Source: Triticum aestivum (lineage: Eukaryota; Streptophyta; Magnoliopsida; Poales; Poaceae). Taken from it: a DNA stretch of 64,000 nt. A program made the position numbers and the translations under genes. Below, piece after piece: positions 1 through 10,087 of this stretch; positions within the stretch are counted from its first letter, which is position 1; the number at the start of each line of letters is the position of its first letter. The stretch spans positions 524,277,184 through 524,341,183 of the forward strand of contig NC_057795.1 in the NCBI RefSeq assembly GCF_018294505.1. Direction: 5' to 3'. A model generated the notes under the pieces. The model was not told the DNA's origin. It was given only the letters and a program-made list of their open reading frames with translations, and did not search any database.

Positions 1-102
1 GGAGGTGGAGGGCTCGGCGGTGCAGGGGCGCTTATCGGCGGGGGGCTCGGCCTCGCCGGAGCCCCCGGGGTCGGAGTCGGGGCGCTTCCGGCAGCGATCC
101 AT
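1..102 (-). CDS. Possible N-terminus of a host gene (partial, runs off the left edge)
   Basis: On the minus strand an ATG at 102-100 opens 34 codons that run off the window edge. The visible peptide starts MDRCRKRPDSDPGG and continues through a Gly/Glu/Pro-rich stretch to DKRPCTAEPSTS. This basic, disordered N-terminus resembles the start of many plant nuclear proteins, but I do not recognise the gene. The segment is very GC-rich, unlike the retrotransposons to the right but like the first exons of grass genes. Caution: just upstream of the ATG, at about 119-114, the minus strand reads AGGTAAGC, a good splice donor. The ATG could therefore sit inside a 5'-UTR intron, with the real start elsewhere. 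If genuine, transcription runs leftward and 103-1600 is its promoter side. Confidence 0.35.
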   Translation of the reverse strand, partial: MDRCRKRPDSDPGGSGEAEPPADKRPCTAEPSTS

Positions 103-574
103 CGGCGCGCGCGCTTACCTCAGGCCCCCGGGCGCGGACGTAAGCCAGCAGCACAGCGGCAGTCCTCGCTCCGTCCCAACAACGAACACGATCGATCGGA
201 GAGGGGAATCGGGGGGGATATGAGTTGAGAGACGTGCGGGGTGCGGAGGGGGGGGTGGGTTTTAAGTCTGGTTTACCCCTCTCCCCCTCTATCCCGATCG
301 ATCGGGTTTAAAATCCGGGAGATTTTTAACCAATTTGGTGCGGTTTCTGGGGGAGATTCCCCGTGTTTATCTGGGAGTTCCGCACCGCCATTGTGTGCGG
401 GGAGGGAGGGTGGGTGGGTGGAGGGCAGTAATGGAACTGAACTGCGCGGCCTGGCCTGGCCTGGGCTTGCGGTTTGGTTTGGTTTGGGGTTTGCTTTTGG
501 ACTTTTGGTGTAGCGTCGTCCATTGGCGGGGCGAGGCTTACCTGGGAAGGCACTGCCCGTGCGTGCTTTGTTAA
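103..574. other. GC-rich 5' flank of the possible gene
   Basis: No convincing ORF. GC-rich up to about 290, with G-runs and pyrimidine tracts on the minus strand, then mixed. An ATTGG/CCAAT-type element lies near 330-336. No canonical TATA box was found, so no transcription start is assigned. It could be the promoter and 5' UTR of the partial minus-strand gene. Confidence 0.3.
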
Positions 575-589
575 TGGACGCTGATAACT

Positions 590-603
590 GCCACACGTGT
601 GGC
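590..603. promoter_or_regulatory. Perfect 14-bp palindrome containing a G-box
   Basis: GCCACACGTGTGGC is self-complementary and centred on CACGTG (594-599), the core bound by plant bZIP and bHLH factors. It lies about 490 bp upstream of the possible gene start at 102. Binding is inference only. Confidence 0.4.
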
Positions 604-1110
604 ATATATGACATGCACCCACATACCGTGTGTGGTGTGAGTAGGAGGCAGCCCACACGGGCTGTGTGTGGGCGGACATTAGAGTTGCTCATACGTGTGG
701 GCGCGGCTACTTCGTGCCACACGTCCAACAAATACTACTCATCTCCACCCGTGCGTGTGGCACGAAACAAAAATGCCCACACGTCCTGACACAGCTACGT
801 TTGGTACCCCGCGGGATGACGATTTAGTTGCCATTCTGGTTGGCAGATGTAGTTATTTGGGATGGCAAGTGTAGTTGTAAAAGTATGGCAACTCTATCTG
901 TTTTGGTTAACTATAGTTGACATGTCTAATTTATGGTAGTTGTCGCGTGTAATCAAACCGTAGTTGCCGTGTGTGATTAACTACTTGCCACATATGGTCA
1001 AAACAGTAGTTACCATGTGTGTTTACCTAGTTGTCACGTGTGGTCCAACCATAGTTGCCATGTATTGTTAATCACAGTGTCCATGTATGTTTATCTGGTT
1101 GCCACGTACG

Positions 1111-1332
1111 CGCAACTGCAGTTGCCGTGTAGCAAAGAATCACAGTTGCCATGTGTGTGTACCGAGTTGCCACGTTCACGTAACTGCAGTTGCCGTGTAG
1201 CAAAGAATCACAGTTGCTATGTGTGTGTACCGAGTTGCCACGTTCGCGTAACTGCAGTTGCCGTGTAGTAAAGAATCACAGTTGTCATGTGTGTGTACCG
1301 AGTTGCCACGTTCGCGTAAGTGCAGTTGCCAT
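1111..1332. repeat. 68-bp tandem repeat, three units plus a partial
   Basis: Units at 1111-1178, 1179-1246 and 1247-1314 are each exactly 68 bp and differ at only a few positions. A partial fourth unit is at 1315-1332. Each unit has three GTTGCC-type boxes (GCAGTTGCCGTGTAG, CAGTTGCCATGTGTG, GAGTTGCCACGTTC), so the 68-bp unit is a higher-order repeat of the shorter motif filling 805-1110. The near-identity points to recent amplification. Confidence 0.9.
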
Positions 1333-1349
1333 CCACAAGGTAGGAGTGT

Positions 1350-1598
1350 CGTGTGGGCGAAAAGCAGTTCGCCCACACGCGCATGACCTAGGTGGTGGCT
1401 GTATGGGCGAAAAGCAGTTCGCCCACACAACGCAGCTGGCAAACAACGTGGTGCGGGCGTGTGGGCAAAATCTCCAACGCCCACACACCAGCCCCGTCCT
1501 ACGTGGCACACCAAATCCACCTTTTCGTGTCAAGATTCGTGCAAAAGACAGTGAACGGCGATCCGAACGTGTGGGCGAGTTGGGTAACGCCCACACGT
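1350..1598. repeat. Four stem-loops with GTGTGGGC/GCCCACAC stems
   Basis: Stem 1: CGTGTGGGCGAA (1350-1361) with its complement at 1368-1379, loop 6 nt. Stem 2: 1401-1411 with 1419-1429, one mismatch, same loop AAGCAG. Stem 3: GTGTGGGC (1459-1466) with GCCCACAC (1479-1486). Stem 4: ACGTGTGGGC (1567-1576) with GCCCACACGT (1589-1598), perfect. The shared stem with different loops shows this is a reiterated design. Confidence 0.8.
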
Positions 1599-1610
1599 GT
1601 GAGCGTTAGT

Positions 1611-1800
1611 GTTTTCGTTGTTAATTGCGGATTACGTGGAAAGCGGATGGATAGATAGGCTCCGGCTCCGAGCGAGGACGGGATCCTTTATCTAGCAGAG
1701 ATCTAGTAAAGGCTAAACTGTATTGTGGTAACCAATCCAAATAATTAAATAAAGTTAAACAGTAAAATAATCATATTTTACGGTTTTGTATGAAAACAAA
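1611..1800. other. Unassigned AT-rich spacer
   Basis: Nothing coding. A short imperfect inverted repeat (CCTTTATCTAG at 1685-1695 against ATCTAGTAAAGG at 1701-1712) lies in the left half. The right half is AT-rich and abuts the LINE tail. Confidence 0.4.
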
Positions 1801-1833
1801 TTTTTTTTTGAAGCTAAACGCCCTCCAGCTCTT

Positions 1834-3075
1834 TTATTCATTAGGCGCCAGCATGGCTGAATGCAAACAATCAGTCAGCCACCCAGGGATTGTATCATAC
1901 ATAATCATAGAAACATAAAGTTGTAACAAATGCCTAGCTAGACGGTGTGCCACCATATTAGACTGGCGACCTGCAAACCGTAGCTCAAATCCCTGGAAAA
2001 AAGAAGATAGATTCTTCATCTCCATGATCAAGTGAAAACATGACGACTTCTGAGGTAACTCCCACAGCCGCTGGATCTCTTGACAATCCGTTTCCAACAC
2101 CACTTGCTGCAAGCCCATATCTAGCGCCATTTGGATCGCATCTCTGCATGCAAGTACCTCAATGGATAACGGATCAAGAACCCCGTCATATCTTGTACCT
2201 CCCGCTCTAACAAAACCTCCATGATGATCTCGAGCAATAAAGCCTGCTCCTCCACGCATTTGCCCCATATCCGTCGCACCATCGGTATTGATCTTTATCC
2301 ATCCCTCCTCCGGTGGTAGCCACCTCGGACGGGCAGTAGTTTTGGTCTTCTGCCTCTCAGGTATCTCAAGCGCCCTGATAATCTCTTCAATGATCACCAT
2401 TGATTTGATCAGCTGGTACACCAACTCACCATGAGTATAGTTGTTCCTCGAATGCCACACAACCCACATCACGGTGATCATAATAGCTGCCACTTCCTTT
2501 TTGTAAAACCGATGATCTAATAGATCTCGAGACCAAGTCTCAGGGTGTAATCTTGGTATATCTATACCAAAGAACCGTTCTGCTGCCTCCCAAAAACGTC
2601 TTGCATGTTCACATTCCATCAACGAGTGAAACAACGTTTCATTGTCATGTCCACACATCGGACAGTGAGGTAGTTGCTTAATGTGCCGCCTTTGAAGCTT
2701 CCCATAGGACGGCAAGAAGTTCTTTAGCACGCGCCACCAAAACACCCGGATCTTCGGGAGCACATCGATTTTCCACAATGCCTTCCAAATGGCCGAATCA
2801 CCTGATGATGAAACACTAGTTTCAGTCACCTGAATTTTAGTCTGCATCTCATGCCTATACGCCGATCTGACCGTGAAAAGGCCTGATTTCTCCCTGGCCC
2901 ATGCCCACACATCTGCACCTCCTACACGCGGTCTTGCCATGGAAAGAATAGTTGCCGCGTCGGGTGCATAGAAAATACTCCGGACCAACTCCGTGTTCCA
3001 TTGATTTGTAGTCGGATCAATTAGGTCCGACACTAGCTGAATTGAGTTTGTCTCAAGTGCTCCCATCGGTTTCAT
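1834..3075 (-). pseudogene. LINE C-terminus: zf-RVT and RNase H domains
   Basis: A 413-codon open stretch. Residues of about 70-160 form a zf-RVT domain with the SAYRHEMQ, IWKALWKIDVLPKIRVFWWR and CPMCGHDNETLFHSLMEC blocks, including the Cys/Cys/His/Cys set. Residues of about 258-390 form an RVT_3-type RNase H: NTDGATD (first Asp), the Glu of LSIEVLACRDA, the Asp of LETDCQ and a late SNMVAHRLAR block. This is the usual end of plant L1-clade ORF2. The stretch starts only because a frameshift separates it from the upstream RT part, so MKPMGALETN is not a real start. It ends just before the poly(A) tail. Confidence 0.85.
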
Positions 3076-3742
3076 TGATATGGTGCCATCTGCCCAATGG
3101 TCTCTCCATTACCAATTCTCCGGATGAGTCCCTTCTTTAGCATCTCTCTTCCTTTTATAATTGCTTTCCATGTCTTGGATGCACTAGTTGGACAGCCCGC
3201 CGTTAAAAACTCCTCATTAGGGAAGTATTGTGCTTTAAGCACACGTGCACACAAGCTAGATGGGTTCTTAAGTAATCTCCATGCTTGCTTTGCTAACAGC
3301 GCGTCATTAAACGTTTCCAGGTCTCGGAATCCCATTCCTCCCTGTGACTTTGCAATGCACATCTTATCCCAAGATTGACAATGCATTCCTTTTTTATCCA
3401 GTGACCTAGCCCACCAATATTGTGACATATTTGTCGCCACTTTCTTACACAAACCTTTTGTGAGTTTGAAACAACTCATAGAGTAGGCCGGTAGAGCTTG
3501 GACCACTGACTTCAAAAGAACTTCTCTTGCTGCACATGACATTTTCCTTTCGCACCATCCTTGCACCCTTGCCCTCGAGCATTCATTAATATGCTCAAAG
3601 CTTTACTCTGTAATTCTTCCCGCTGCTGTTGGGAGCCCAAGATACTTCTCCGACATTGCTTCTCTTTGGATTTGTAAAGCTGCCTTGACTCCCATCTTAA
3701 CTGAGGCGCCACTATTAGGGCTAAAAACACCAAACTTTTTAG
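3072..3742 (-). pseudogene. LINE RT C-terminal remnant
   Basis: Reading leftward from about 3742, one frame gives a FSPNSGASVK-like block, then EKYLGLPTAAGRI, an in-frame TAA (3605-3603), and CERKMSCAAREVLLKSVVQA, ARSLDKKGMHCQSW and GGMGFRDLETFNDALLAKQ. These are the conserved blocks after the catalytic YADD motif of plant LINE reverse transcriptases. The frame closes at 3072 and the next part restarts in another frame, so a small indel lies near 3075-3095. The catalytic palm is absent because of the 5' truncation. Confidence 0.8.
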
Positions 3743-3745
3743 GGG

Positions 3746-4311
3746 AAAACGACGGTATTAGGGAAAAACAATATATAACTCGCCAAAAAAAGAACTTGTA
3801 CCCAAGATATCCAGCTTTGGAGTCGATTTCTAGGGTGAACTAAAAAGCCATGCGACGGTAGGCAGGAGAGAAATTTCAGCCCTACCAACGCCGGACTCGT
3901 CGAAGTCCAACAAAACTTCAACAAGGTGCTCCGATTCTGCCCAAATCCCCTCCAATTTCCAGCGACCAACCCCGATTCCCACCGATTTCAATCAATTTCT
4001 TCGTAGGAGTAGGAGCTCAGGCGGGCGAAGGCGCACACAGGGGAGGTCCGGCGCGAGCTCGAAGGCCGTCGGCCGGGGCGTGGGGGCGAGCAGCTGGACG
4101 GGGCCGCAAACGCATGTGAACAGTGGCGAGGGTGGGTCCGCGGGCGTGCGTAAACAGTGGAGAGGGGTGGGTCCGCGGATGCGCACTGGGAGGTGGCCGG
4201 TCTGGTGCCCGCCCAGAAGCCGCGGCGGGCAGGAAATCTGGCCGGGTTTGTGGGCGCGAGCTCGAAAGGCGGCTGGCCGGGGTGTGGGCGTCCACTAGAT
4301 CAAGATCGGAT
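3746..4311. other. Unassigned region with GC-rich direct repeats
   Basis: Positions 3746-4010 are mixed sequence with no recognisable product. From 4017 to 4290 it becomes strongly GC-rich. Two longer blocks starting GCGAGCTCGAA are repeated near 4053 and 4257, and a tandem 34/35-bp duplication lies between them. The overlapping ORFs on both strands are low-complexity artefacts. Possible sources are a gene promoter fragment or part of a DNA transposon; I cannot decide. Confidence 0.35.
4116..4184. repeat. Tandem duplication of a 34/35-bp unit
   Basis: Copy 1 (4116-4149) begins GTGAACAGTGGCGAG and copy 2 (4150-4184) begins GTAAACAGTGGAGAG. Both continue with GGTGGGTCCGCGG. They differ at a few positions. 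Confidence 0.75.
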
Positions 4312-4432
4312 ACATGGTGACCTTCAAGTTGCTGACTCCTAACACCATGAAGGTGATCACCTCAACGACGACGACATTGAAGTGGTGACCAAGTGCAGGA
4401 GGCATGACGACGCATTCGTTGTGAACGTCTAG
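4305..4432 (+). pseudogene. Possible B3-domain-like gene scrap
   Basis: Using two frame changes, this segment reads HGD, then FKLLTPNTMKVI, then NDDDIEVVTKCRRHDDAFVV and NV followed by TAG (4430-4432). The pattern GD-x-V-x-F followed by a strand with DG/DD-x-E resembles the end of plant B3 DNA-binding domains. The match is from memory, short and needs frameshifts, so it may be chance or a fragment carried by a transposon. No upstream exon is recognised. Confidence 0.25.
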
Positions 4433-5025
4433 GTGAGCTCTTTGTTGCGCGTGTTGTTTTGGTCTGGTTCGGTTGAAAACTACTTAGTTTAAGTGTCGTA
4501 CCATGCTTGAAAACTAATTGAATTGGTTTAAACCTATGTTTGTATGCTATCTATTTGTGTGTCATGGGTTTGTTCTATCTGTCTAGTCTGCTGGTAACCT
4601 CACCACCTCCACGAAGAGGTTATGTCGTGGTAATCTCACATCAGATGCCAGGGGGTGGCTTATCGTGAGTGGAGCCATGAGGACGTCGTCGGGTTCCGGA
4701 AGCGAGAGTGAGCACGAGCTCGAAGGCACACGAGACGTACCCAGGTTCGGGGCTCTCCGAAGAGATAACACCCCTACTCCTGCTATAATGACTAAGATCT
4801 AAGGTGTACAAGGTTGCTCCTTGAGCTGTGTTGATAGAGGAGGAAGAAGGGCAGGGCTAGCTCTCTTCTTCTTGCTATGGTGTGTGGTGGAATGAAGGCT
4901 GAACCATTTGCATGGGTGAGCCCTGGGGGGTTTATAGGCCAACCACCCATGGGTACAATGGTAATACGGCCGGGTGTAGGACCCGGACGTCAGTGTCTAG
5001 GGTCGTCAGGTTCTTCGCCGGCTAC
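4433..5025. other. Unassigned repeat-like DNA interrupted by E1
   Basis: No gene. The block at about 4585-5020, with the phrase GTACCCAGGTTCGGGGCTCT, resembles sequence I associate with Triticeae transposable elements, probably an LTR or CACTA end. It stops where the E1 LTR begins at 5026. The last five bases, GCTAC (5021-5025), should be E1's target duplication, but the partner lies beyond the window. Confidence 0.35.
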
Positions 5026-5562
5026 TGTAACATCCAAATTTTCAATTTGGATGTTATACATAGATCATCACATGCATATCATATTTTATTCTTGCATTTG
5101 GTTGTGATCCTAGAAATCTTAAGCAACTCAAGGACCCAAGAAGAGAGTTGGAGGTTTCACAAAAATCATATTTGAATTTATTTCAAATTTGAAGAAAGGA
5201 TCAATTTGATTTTATTATTTTCTCTCCAATTATTTCCAATATTAAAAATAAATGAGAGAAGATAATATGACTTCTTCAAACTAAGAGAAATATTGGAGAA
5301 AGAATTTCAAAATCAAATTATGATTTTGTTTATATTTTATTTGCTATTTTATTTGAATTAGAAAAATATGCATTTTTGAAAATTGCATTTTTAGGCCAGA
5401 AAAATGTTCACTTTGTTCTAAATATTTTATTTAGACGGTGAAAATTGTTTTTGGCATTTTTACAAAAAAATATTTTATTAGGAATTTTTTTCTTCGAGCG
5501 AAATTATTTTAAAAAAATCTCGCCCGACTGGGCCGAAGCCCACCGAGCAGGCCGGCCCGCGC
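5026..5562 (+). repeat. E1 5' LTR, first part
   Basis: Starts TGTAACATCC and matches the 3' LTR from 31118. A palindrome, CATCCAAATT-TTC-AATTTGGATG (5031-5053), sits at the LTR tip. The part ends with CGCGC (5558-5562), the TSD of E2. Confidence 0.93.
5558..5562. repeat. E2 target-site duplication, left (CGCGC)
   Basis: CGCGC immediately before TGATAAC of E2 is repeated at 14660-14664. The intact E1 3' LTR reads GGCCCGCGCCACCGCC at this point and shows the empty site. Confidence 0.95.
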
Positions 5563-6978
5563 TGATAACACACAAGTGTAGGGGATCGCAACAACTTTCG
5601 AGGGTAAAGTATTCAACCCAAATTTATTGATTCGACACAAGGGGAGCCAAAGAATATTCTTGAGTATTAGCAGTTGAGTTGTCAATTCAACCACACCTGG
5701 ATAACTTAGTATCTGCAGCAAAGTATTTAGTAGCAAAAGTGGTATGATAATAAAGGTGACGGTGGCAAAAGTAAAGATAATAGTTTTTGGGTTTTTGTAG
5801 TAGTTGTTACAGTAGCAATGGAAAAGTAAATAAGTGAAGAACAATATGTGAAAAGCTCGTAGGCAATGGATCAGTGATGGATAATTATGCCGTATGCGAT
5901 TCCTCATGTAATAGTTATAACATAGGGTGACACAGAACTAGCTCCAATTCATCAATGTAATGTAGGCATGTATTCCGTAAATAGTCATACGTGCTTATGG
6001 AAAAGAACTTGCATGACATCTTTTGTCCTACCCTCCCGTGGCAGCGGGGTCCTAGCGGAAACTAAGGGATATTAAGGCCTCCTTTTAATAGAGAACCGGA
6101 ACAAAGCATTAGCACATAGTGAATACATGAACTCCTCAAACTACGGTCATCACCGAGAAGTATCCCGATTATTGTCACTTCGGGGTTGTCGGATCATAAC
6201 ACATAATAGGTGACTATAGACTTGCAAGATAGGATCAAGAACACACATATATTCATGAAAACATAATAGGTTCAGATCTGAAATCATGGCACTCGGTCCC
6301 TAGTGACAAGCATTAAGCATAGCAAAGTCATAGCAACATCAATCTCAGAACATAGTGGATACTAGGGATCAAACCCTAACAAAGCTAACTTGATTACATG
6401 GTAAATCTCATCCAACCCATCACCGTCCAACAAGCCTACGATGGAATTACTCACGCACGGCGGTGAGCATCATGAAATTGGTGATGGAGGATGGTTGATG
6501 ATGACGACGACGATGAATCCCCCTCTCCGGAGCCCCGAACGGACTCCAGATCAGCCCTCCCGAGAGAGATTAGGGCTTGGCGGCGGCTCCGTGTCGTAAA
6601 ACGCGATGAAACTTTCTCTCTGATTTTTTCTCCCCGAACGTGAATATATGAAGTTGGAGTTGAGGTCGGTGGAGGTCCAGGGGGCCCACGAGATAGGGGG
6701 GCGTGCCCAGAAGGAGGGGGCGCGCCCCCCTGTCTTGTGGACAGGGTGTGGGCCCCTGGTCTTGATTCTTTCGCCAGTATTTTTTATATTTTCCAAAAAG
6801 TCACTCCATGGATTTTCAGTACATTCCGATAACTTTTCTTTTCTACACATAAAACAACATCATGGCAGTTCTGCTGAAAACAGCGTCAGTCCGGGTTAGT
6901 TTCATTCAAATCATGCAAGTTAGAGTCCAAAACAAGGGCAAAAGTGTTTGGAAAAGTTGATACGTTGGAGACGTATCA
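5563..6978 (-). repeat. E2 3' LTR (1416 bp)
   Basis: Plus-strand edges are TGATAAC (5563) and GACGTATCA (6978). It pairs with 13755-14659. It holds a GC-rich palindrome at 6677-6759 that is absent from the deleted partner LTR. No gene. Confidence 0.93.
6677..6759. repeat. GC-rich palindrome in E2 3' LTR
   Basis: Outer arms CCAGGGGGCCCAC and GTGGGCCCCTGG; inner arms GGGGGGCG and CGCGCCCCCC. The same design occurs at 10477-10548, 34082-34175, 60271-60360 and 62416-62495. Confidence 0.85.
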
Positions 6979-6992
6979 ACTCCCCCAAGCTT
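6979..6992 (-). other. E2 polypurine tract
   Basis: In sense, AAGCTTGGGGGAGT lies immediately before the 3' LTR start TGATACG. It would prime plus-strand DNA synthesis. Confidence 0.85.
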
Positions 6993-9106
6993 AAACCTTT
7001 GCTTGTCCTCAAGCAATTCAGTTGATAAACTGAAAGTGATAAAGAAAAACTTCTACAAACTTTGTTTGCTCTTGTTGTTGTAAACATGAAAAGCCAGCAT
7101 TCAAGTTTCAGCAAATACTATGAACTAACCATACTAACAATAACACTTAGGTCTCACAATTACTCATATCAATAGCATAATCAGCTAGCGAGCCATAATA
7201 ATAAAACTCGGATGACAACACTTTCTCAAAACAATCATAACATGATATAACAAAATGGTATCTTGCTAGCCCTTTCTGAGACCGCAAAACATAAATGCAG
7301 AGCACCTTTAAAGATAAAGGACTGTCTAAACATTGTAATTCATGGTAAAAGAGATCCAGTCAAGTCATACCCATTATAAACCAATAGTAATGAATGCAAA
7401 TGACAGAGTGCTCTCCAGCGGGTGCTTTTGAATAAGAAGGGTGATGACTCAACATAAAAGTAAATAGATAGGCCCTTCGCAGAGGGAAGCATGGATTTGT
7501 AGAGGTGCCAGAGCTCGATTTTAAAATAGAGATTGAATAACATTTTGAGCGGCATACTTTCGCTGTCAACGCAACAACTATGAGATGGCTGTATCTTCCA
7601 TACTACATGCATTATAGGCAGTTCCCAAACAGAATGGTAAAGGTTTATACTCCCAACCACCAACAAGCATCAATCCATGGCTTGCTCGAAACAACGAGTG
7701 CCTCCAACTAACAACAGCCTTGGGGGAGTTTTGTTTAATTATTTTGATTTGCTTTGATCTTTTTGGATCATGGGACTGGGCATCCCGGTTACCGGCCCTT
7801 TCTCGTGAATGAGGAGCGGAGTCCACTCCTCTTGAGAATAACCCACCTAGCATGGAAGATATAGGCAGCCCTAGTTGAAACATGAGTTGCTCGAGCATAC
7901 AAAACAAAATTTCATTTGAAGGTTTGGAGTTTGGCACATACAAATTTACTTGGAACGTCAGGTAAATACCGCATATAGGAAGGTATATTGGACTCATATG
8001 GAGCAACTTTGGGGTTTAAGGAGTTTGGATGCACAAGCAGTATACCCGCTTAGTATAGGTGAAGGCTAGCAAAAGACTGGGGAACGACCAACTGAGAGAG
8101 CGACAACAGTCATAAACATGCATTAAAATTAATTTACACCGAGTACTAGCATGAGTAGGATATAATCTACCATGAACATAAATATCATGAAGGCTGTTGA
8201 TTTGACTCAACTACATGCGTGAACATGTGCCAAGTCGAGTCACTCAATACATTCAAAGGAGGATACCATCCCATCATACCACATCATAATCATTCTAATA
8301 GCATGTTGGCACGCAAGGTAAACCATTATAACTCATAGCTAATCAAGCATGACACAACAACTATAATCTCTAAATGTCATTGCAAATATGTTTACTTCAT
8401 AATAGCTGACTCAGAAACGATGAACTCATCATATTTACAAAAACAAGAGAGGTCGAGTTCATACCAGCTTTTCTCATCCCAATAAGTCCATCATATATCG
8501 TCATTATTGCCTTTCACTTGCACGACCGAACGATGTGTATAATAATAAGAGTGCACGTGCATTGGACTAAGCTGGAATCTGCAAGCATTCAACTCAAGAG
8601 AGAAGACAAGTAATATGGGCTCTAAGTTAAATAAACAATCATGCATATGAGAGCCACTAAACATTTTCAATATGGTCTTCTCGACCCCCAAAGGAAAGAA
8701 AAGAAAAGAAAACTATTTACACGGGAAAGCTCCCAACAAGTAAGAAGAAGAACTAGAAATCTTTTTGGGTTTTCATTTTAATTTCTACTACAACCATGAA
8801 AATTAAACTAAATAATTTTTTTGTTTTTCTTAAGGTTTATCAAACACACAAGAAGAAAACTAGAAAAAGAAATTTAAACTAGCATGGATAATACAATGAA
8901 AGAGTATGAGCACCGACGACTAATGTGTGAACATGAATGTAAAGTCGGTGAGAAATACGTACTCCCCCAAGCTTAGGCTTTTGGCCTAAGTTGGTCTAGT
9001 ACCAAGGACCGCCGCTACTCTCCCTGGTGTATTGGGAGGTGTAATCAGGATACCACTGGCTGGTCATCTCCGGATCCCATTGAACAGATGATGCACGATA
9101 AGGGTA
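6993..9106 (-). other. E2 long non-coding 3' region
   Basis: About 2.1 kb between the post-pol ORF and the PPT. Only short ORFs with no recognised domain are present, as usual for Athila-type elements. Near its upstream end it holds a second PPT-like sequence at 8961-8975. Confidence 0.7.
8961..8975 (-). other. Second PPT-like tract in E2
   Basis: In sense, TAAGCTTGGGGGAGT is identical to the true PPT (14 of 14 bases) and sits 2 kb upstream of it, just after the post-pol ORF. It could be a second plus-strand initiation site; that role is inference. Confidence 0.5.
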
Positions 9107-10087
9107 TTATTCCAGTTCAGGTTCCGACTCAGGTTCAGGTTCTGGAGTAAAAGCTTGAGCTCGATGATTGTTCACCGCTTCCTGTGTGACAAGAAAATTT
9201 TCTGCAAGCAAATCAAACAACAAAGGCGCAGGCAAAATAATAATCTCAAAGTGTTTCTTATTGAATCTAAGTTTATACAAGAGCATCTTTTCCTCGTTGT
9301 CAGCAATAAACTTGTGTGCTACCATGCTCTTGTAATCTAAAATGTGAGGAGGCAATTTTATCTCCTCCTTCTCATGGTGCCTAATGGGTATCTGAAAATG
9401 TTTAGCAAGACGTGCAGCATAGATACCTCCAAATATGGGGCCTTTTGTATGATTCGGGGCTAGTCATTTAGCAACGACAACACCCATACTAAAAGTATTG
9501 TCTCCAAGCAAGGCATGTTGAAGAATGATAATATCAGGAACACTCAAGTTTCCACTATTTCCACGACCAATCAAGCATCTACTAGCAAATATAGCAAAAT
9601 AGCGTAAAACAGGAAAGTGTATGCTAGAGACTTTTGCCTCAGAGCCTTTCTTTGGCTCCTCTACAACTATAGTATTAACAAAGCCACCCACATCTTCACG
9701 ATGGGGTTCTTCTAATTCTCCCTCATAAGGTATCCTACACACCGCGCAAAAATTACGTAAAGACATTTCTTTGAATTCATCATATAAATGAAATGATACT
9801 ACAGGCGGTGACTTCTTAGGATAATAATAAAAGTTTTGCACGAAAGTATTGGTGAGTAAGAGATACTGATCGATCCGGTCGTTGATGAAACCGGTGAGGC
9901 CTGCAGTATCGATCAAAGAATAAAAATCTTCATGAATTCCAGCTTCTTTCAAGAAATCCTCACATGGCCATTCACACGACCGTACTTCCGCTAAGCGAGG
10001 AAGATTATACTTGGCTTTTTCCTTCTCTTTGGCTTGTTTTTTCTGAGAGCCTTGGCTAGAAGAGCCCCTAAAAAGTTTCCTTAACAT
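9107..10087 (-). pseudogene. E2 post-pol ORF (Athila-type, one in-frame stop)
   Basis: A single frame of about 326 codons from ATG at 10087, broken once by TGA at 9466-9464. The first part starts MLRKLFRGSSSQGSQKKQ (basic, Ser-rich) and continues with WPCEDFLKEAGIHEDFYSL and FHLYDEFKEMSLRNFCAVC. After the stop it reads APNHTKGPIFGGIYAARLAK and later EKMLLYKLRFNKKHFEI, ending in an acidic repeat of Pro-Glu. I recall similar proteins from cereal Athila-like elements, in the position where some have an env-like gene; no membrane segment or signal peptide is evident. The stop is consistent with CGA to TGA at a CpG. Function unknown. Confidence 0.7.

Larger units (their letters stand above)
575..1610. 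repeat. Hairpin- and G-box-rich intergenic repeat domain
   Basis: The left part (about 580-790) and right part (about 1340-1605) both carry many copies of GCCACACG/CGTGTGGGC. The middle (about 805-1335) is a degenerate array of short units built on AGTTGCCA(C/T)GTGTG. A perfect 14-bp palindrome, GCCACACGTGTGGC, at 590-603 contains the G-box CACGTG. The ORFs across this region are repeat translations and are not genes. I recall similar sequence from Triticeae intergenic DNA but cannot name or classify the family. No flanking duplication was found. Confidence 0.7.
1801..3745 (-). mobile_element. 5'-truncated L1-type LINE
   Basis: A minus-strand non-LTR retrotransposon. Its 3' end is marked by a poly(A) tail, seen as a run of nine T at 1801-1809 on the plus strand. 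Just inside lie the C-terminal parts of a plant LINE polyprotein: the RT C-terminal region, a zf-RVT zinc-binding domain and an RNase H domain. Homology starts near 3745, so ORF1, the endonuclease and most of the RT are missing, as is usual for incomplete target-primed reverse transcription. A frameshift near 3075-3095 and an in-frame TAA at 3605-3603 show it is dead. I could not find a matching target duplication. Confidence 0.85.

Noticed and set aside
1111..1332. CRISPR-like array
   Set aside because: Units are contiguous 68-bp tandem repeats without unique spacers, in plant DNA.
1017..1658. Overlapping ORFs with repeated PSCHV/QLPC-like peptides
   Set aside because: They are translations of the tandem GTTGCC array and stem-loops, not proteins.
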